Of a stretch of DNA of 13,182 nucleotides, positions 12,684 through 13,182 are shown one piece after another. The first letter of the stretch is position 1. Each line of letters begins with the position of its first letter. Source of the stretch: Alphaproteobacteria bacterium (GTDB taxonomy: Bacteria; Pseudomonadota; Alphaproteobacteria; UBA2136; UBA6156); NCBI GenBank assembly GCA_027490875.1, contig JAIXXE010000100.1:1-13182 (forward strand), given 5' to 3'. Under the pieces are notes generated by a model. That model was not told the DNA's origin, did not search any database, and saw only the letters and a list, made by a program, of their open reading frames with translations. The position numbers and the translations under genes are program-made.

Positions 12684-13182
12684 TTAATCAGAGACTAGCA
12701 TAACCCGCTCGTGGTCAAAGAGAGAGAAACTGAGTTTGACCCCTCGATCGTTGAGCAGATATTGAGCAAGGTAGCTCACAAACTCGCCAAAGGTCGTTTC
12801 TGCGTCAAGGCTAAAGCGCTCGGTCAGCAAGTCTTGGTTCTCAGGCGTCAGCTTCCAACGGATTTGCCATTGGCCAGTAAAGGGTTCAGCACGCTGAATA
12901 ATGGTGTTAAGCATATCGGGTAGCGTTTGGTTATCCACGTGCACAGCCACCTTGTACTCGCGCAGGTTCATCAAGTCGGTGCGGGTGCGGGCGCGTTGCA
13001 GGCTGGCGCCAACATTCACCGCAGGTGCAGGTGTTAGACTGGCCAAGGTGTTGGGGCCAGCGGCGGGTTCAACCAACCGTCCCAATCGTAGCCGTGCAGC
13101 TTCCAGCGATTCGGTTGGCCCCGCACTTGGCTCAATATCATCGCCCAAGCGGGTGACTGCCGTAGCAGAAATCGCGCCTTGG
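12684..13182 (-). CDS. TcpQ/DotD-like domain protein, N-terminus outside the window
   Basis: The frame stays open to the right window edge, so the start lies outside; a TTG at 13148 is in frame but nothing supports it. The visible 165 residues are a Pro/Ala-rich, low-complexity N-terminal stretch and, in the last 90 residues, a domain with YKVAVHVDNQTLPDML, TGQWQIRWKLTPE, RFSLDAETTFGEFVSYL and KLSFSLFDHERVMLVSD. This aligns along its whole length with the C-terminal domain of the next gene (shared TLPD-L, W---W-L, LL-ERWSL/RFSL, T-GE, L-F--F, RV-VV/MLV) and resembles TcpQ of toxin-coregulated pili and DotD of Dot/Icm systems, which support an outer-membrane ring. Only one base separates its TAA from the lipoprotein ATG. 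Whether it is a lipoprotein cannot be seen. Confidence 0.78.
   Translation of the reverse strand, partial: QGAISATAVTRLGDDIEPSAGPTESLEAARLRLGRLVEPAAGPNTLASLTPAPAVNVGASLQRARTRTDLMNLREYKVAVHVDNQTLPDMLNTIIQRAEPFTGQWQIRWKLTPENQDLLTERFSLDAETTFGEFVSYLAQYLLNDRGVKLSFSLFDHERVMLVSD

Overview
The window looks like chromosomal DNA of a moderately GC-rich alphaproteobacterium. The best evidence is the minus-strand block ctpA - divergent polysaccharide deacetylase (YibQ family) - rppH with rsfS next to it, a neighbourhood I know from Alphaproteobacteria. The photolyase is of the iron-sulfur PhrB type and reproduces the cysteine spacing of Agrobacterium PhrB. I cannot name the genus; a deep-branching or Micavibrio-like lineage is possible but only a guess. 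There is no rRNA, tRNA, CRISPR array, insertion sequence or phage gene. Coding density is very high and the longest non-coding gap is about 300 bases or less.

Layout. 1-611 (+): C-terminal part of a DMT/EamA-type membrane transporter. 647-1255 (-): class I SAM-dependent methyltransferase, divergent from 1343-2689 (+), an exported M16-family protein that lacks the zinc-binding HxxEH motif. 2707-3234 (-) and 3281-3820 (+): a divergent pair that I read as a GloB-like metallo-beta-lactamase fold protein stripped of its metal ligands and a degenerate methyltransferase-like protein, separated by 46 bases holding a perfect 8-base dyad. 3766-4932 (-): rmuC. 4947-4976: strong intrinsic terminator. 4988-5602 (-): periplasmic single-cysteine thioredoxin-like protein. 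5704-7230 (-): phrB-type photolyase, 10 bases behind rppH (7241-7903, -). 8050-9078 (-): YibQ-like deacetylase family protein, 12 bases behind ctpA (9091-10443, -). 10744-11094 (+): rsfS, divergent from ctpA, with an uncertain and possibly CTG start. 11138-12682 (-): a lipoprotein with a long coiled coil and a TcpQ/DotD-like C-terminal domain. 12684-13182 (-): a second TcpQ/DotD-like protein, cut by the window edge and separated from the lipoprotein gene by one base.

How they work together. The ctpA-YibQ-rppH-phrB run combines envelope maintenance (processing protease and peptidoglycan/polysaccharide-related deacetylase fold) with RNA 5'-end processing and DNA repair. rmuC and the redoxin gene fit general genome and periplasm upkeep. 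The right-hand pair probably belongs to a larger secretion, conjugation or type IVb-pilus locus that continues past the right edge. The least explained parts are the two pseudoenzyme-like genes at 2707-3820, the lone non-catalytic M16 subunit, and the paired TcpQ-like proteins.
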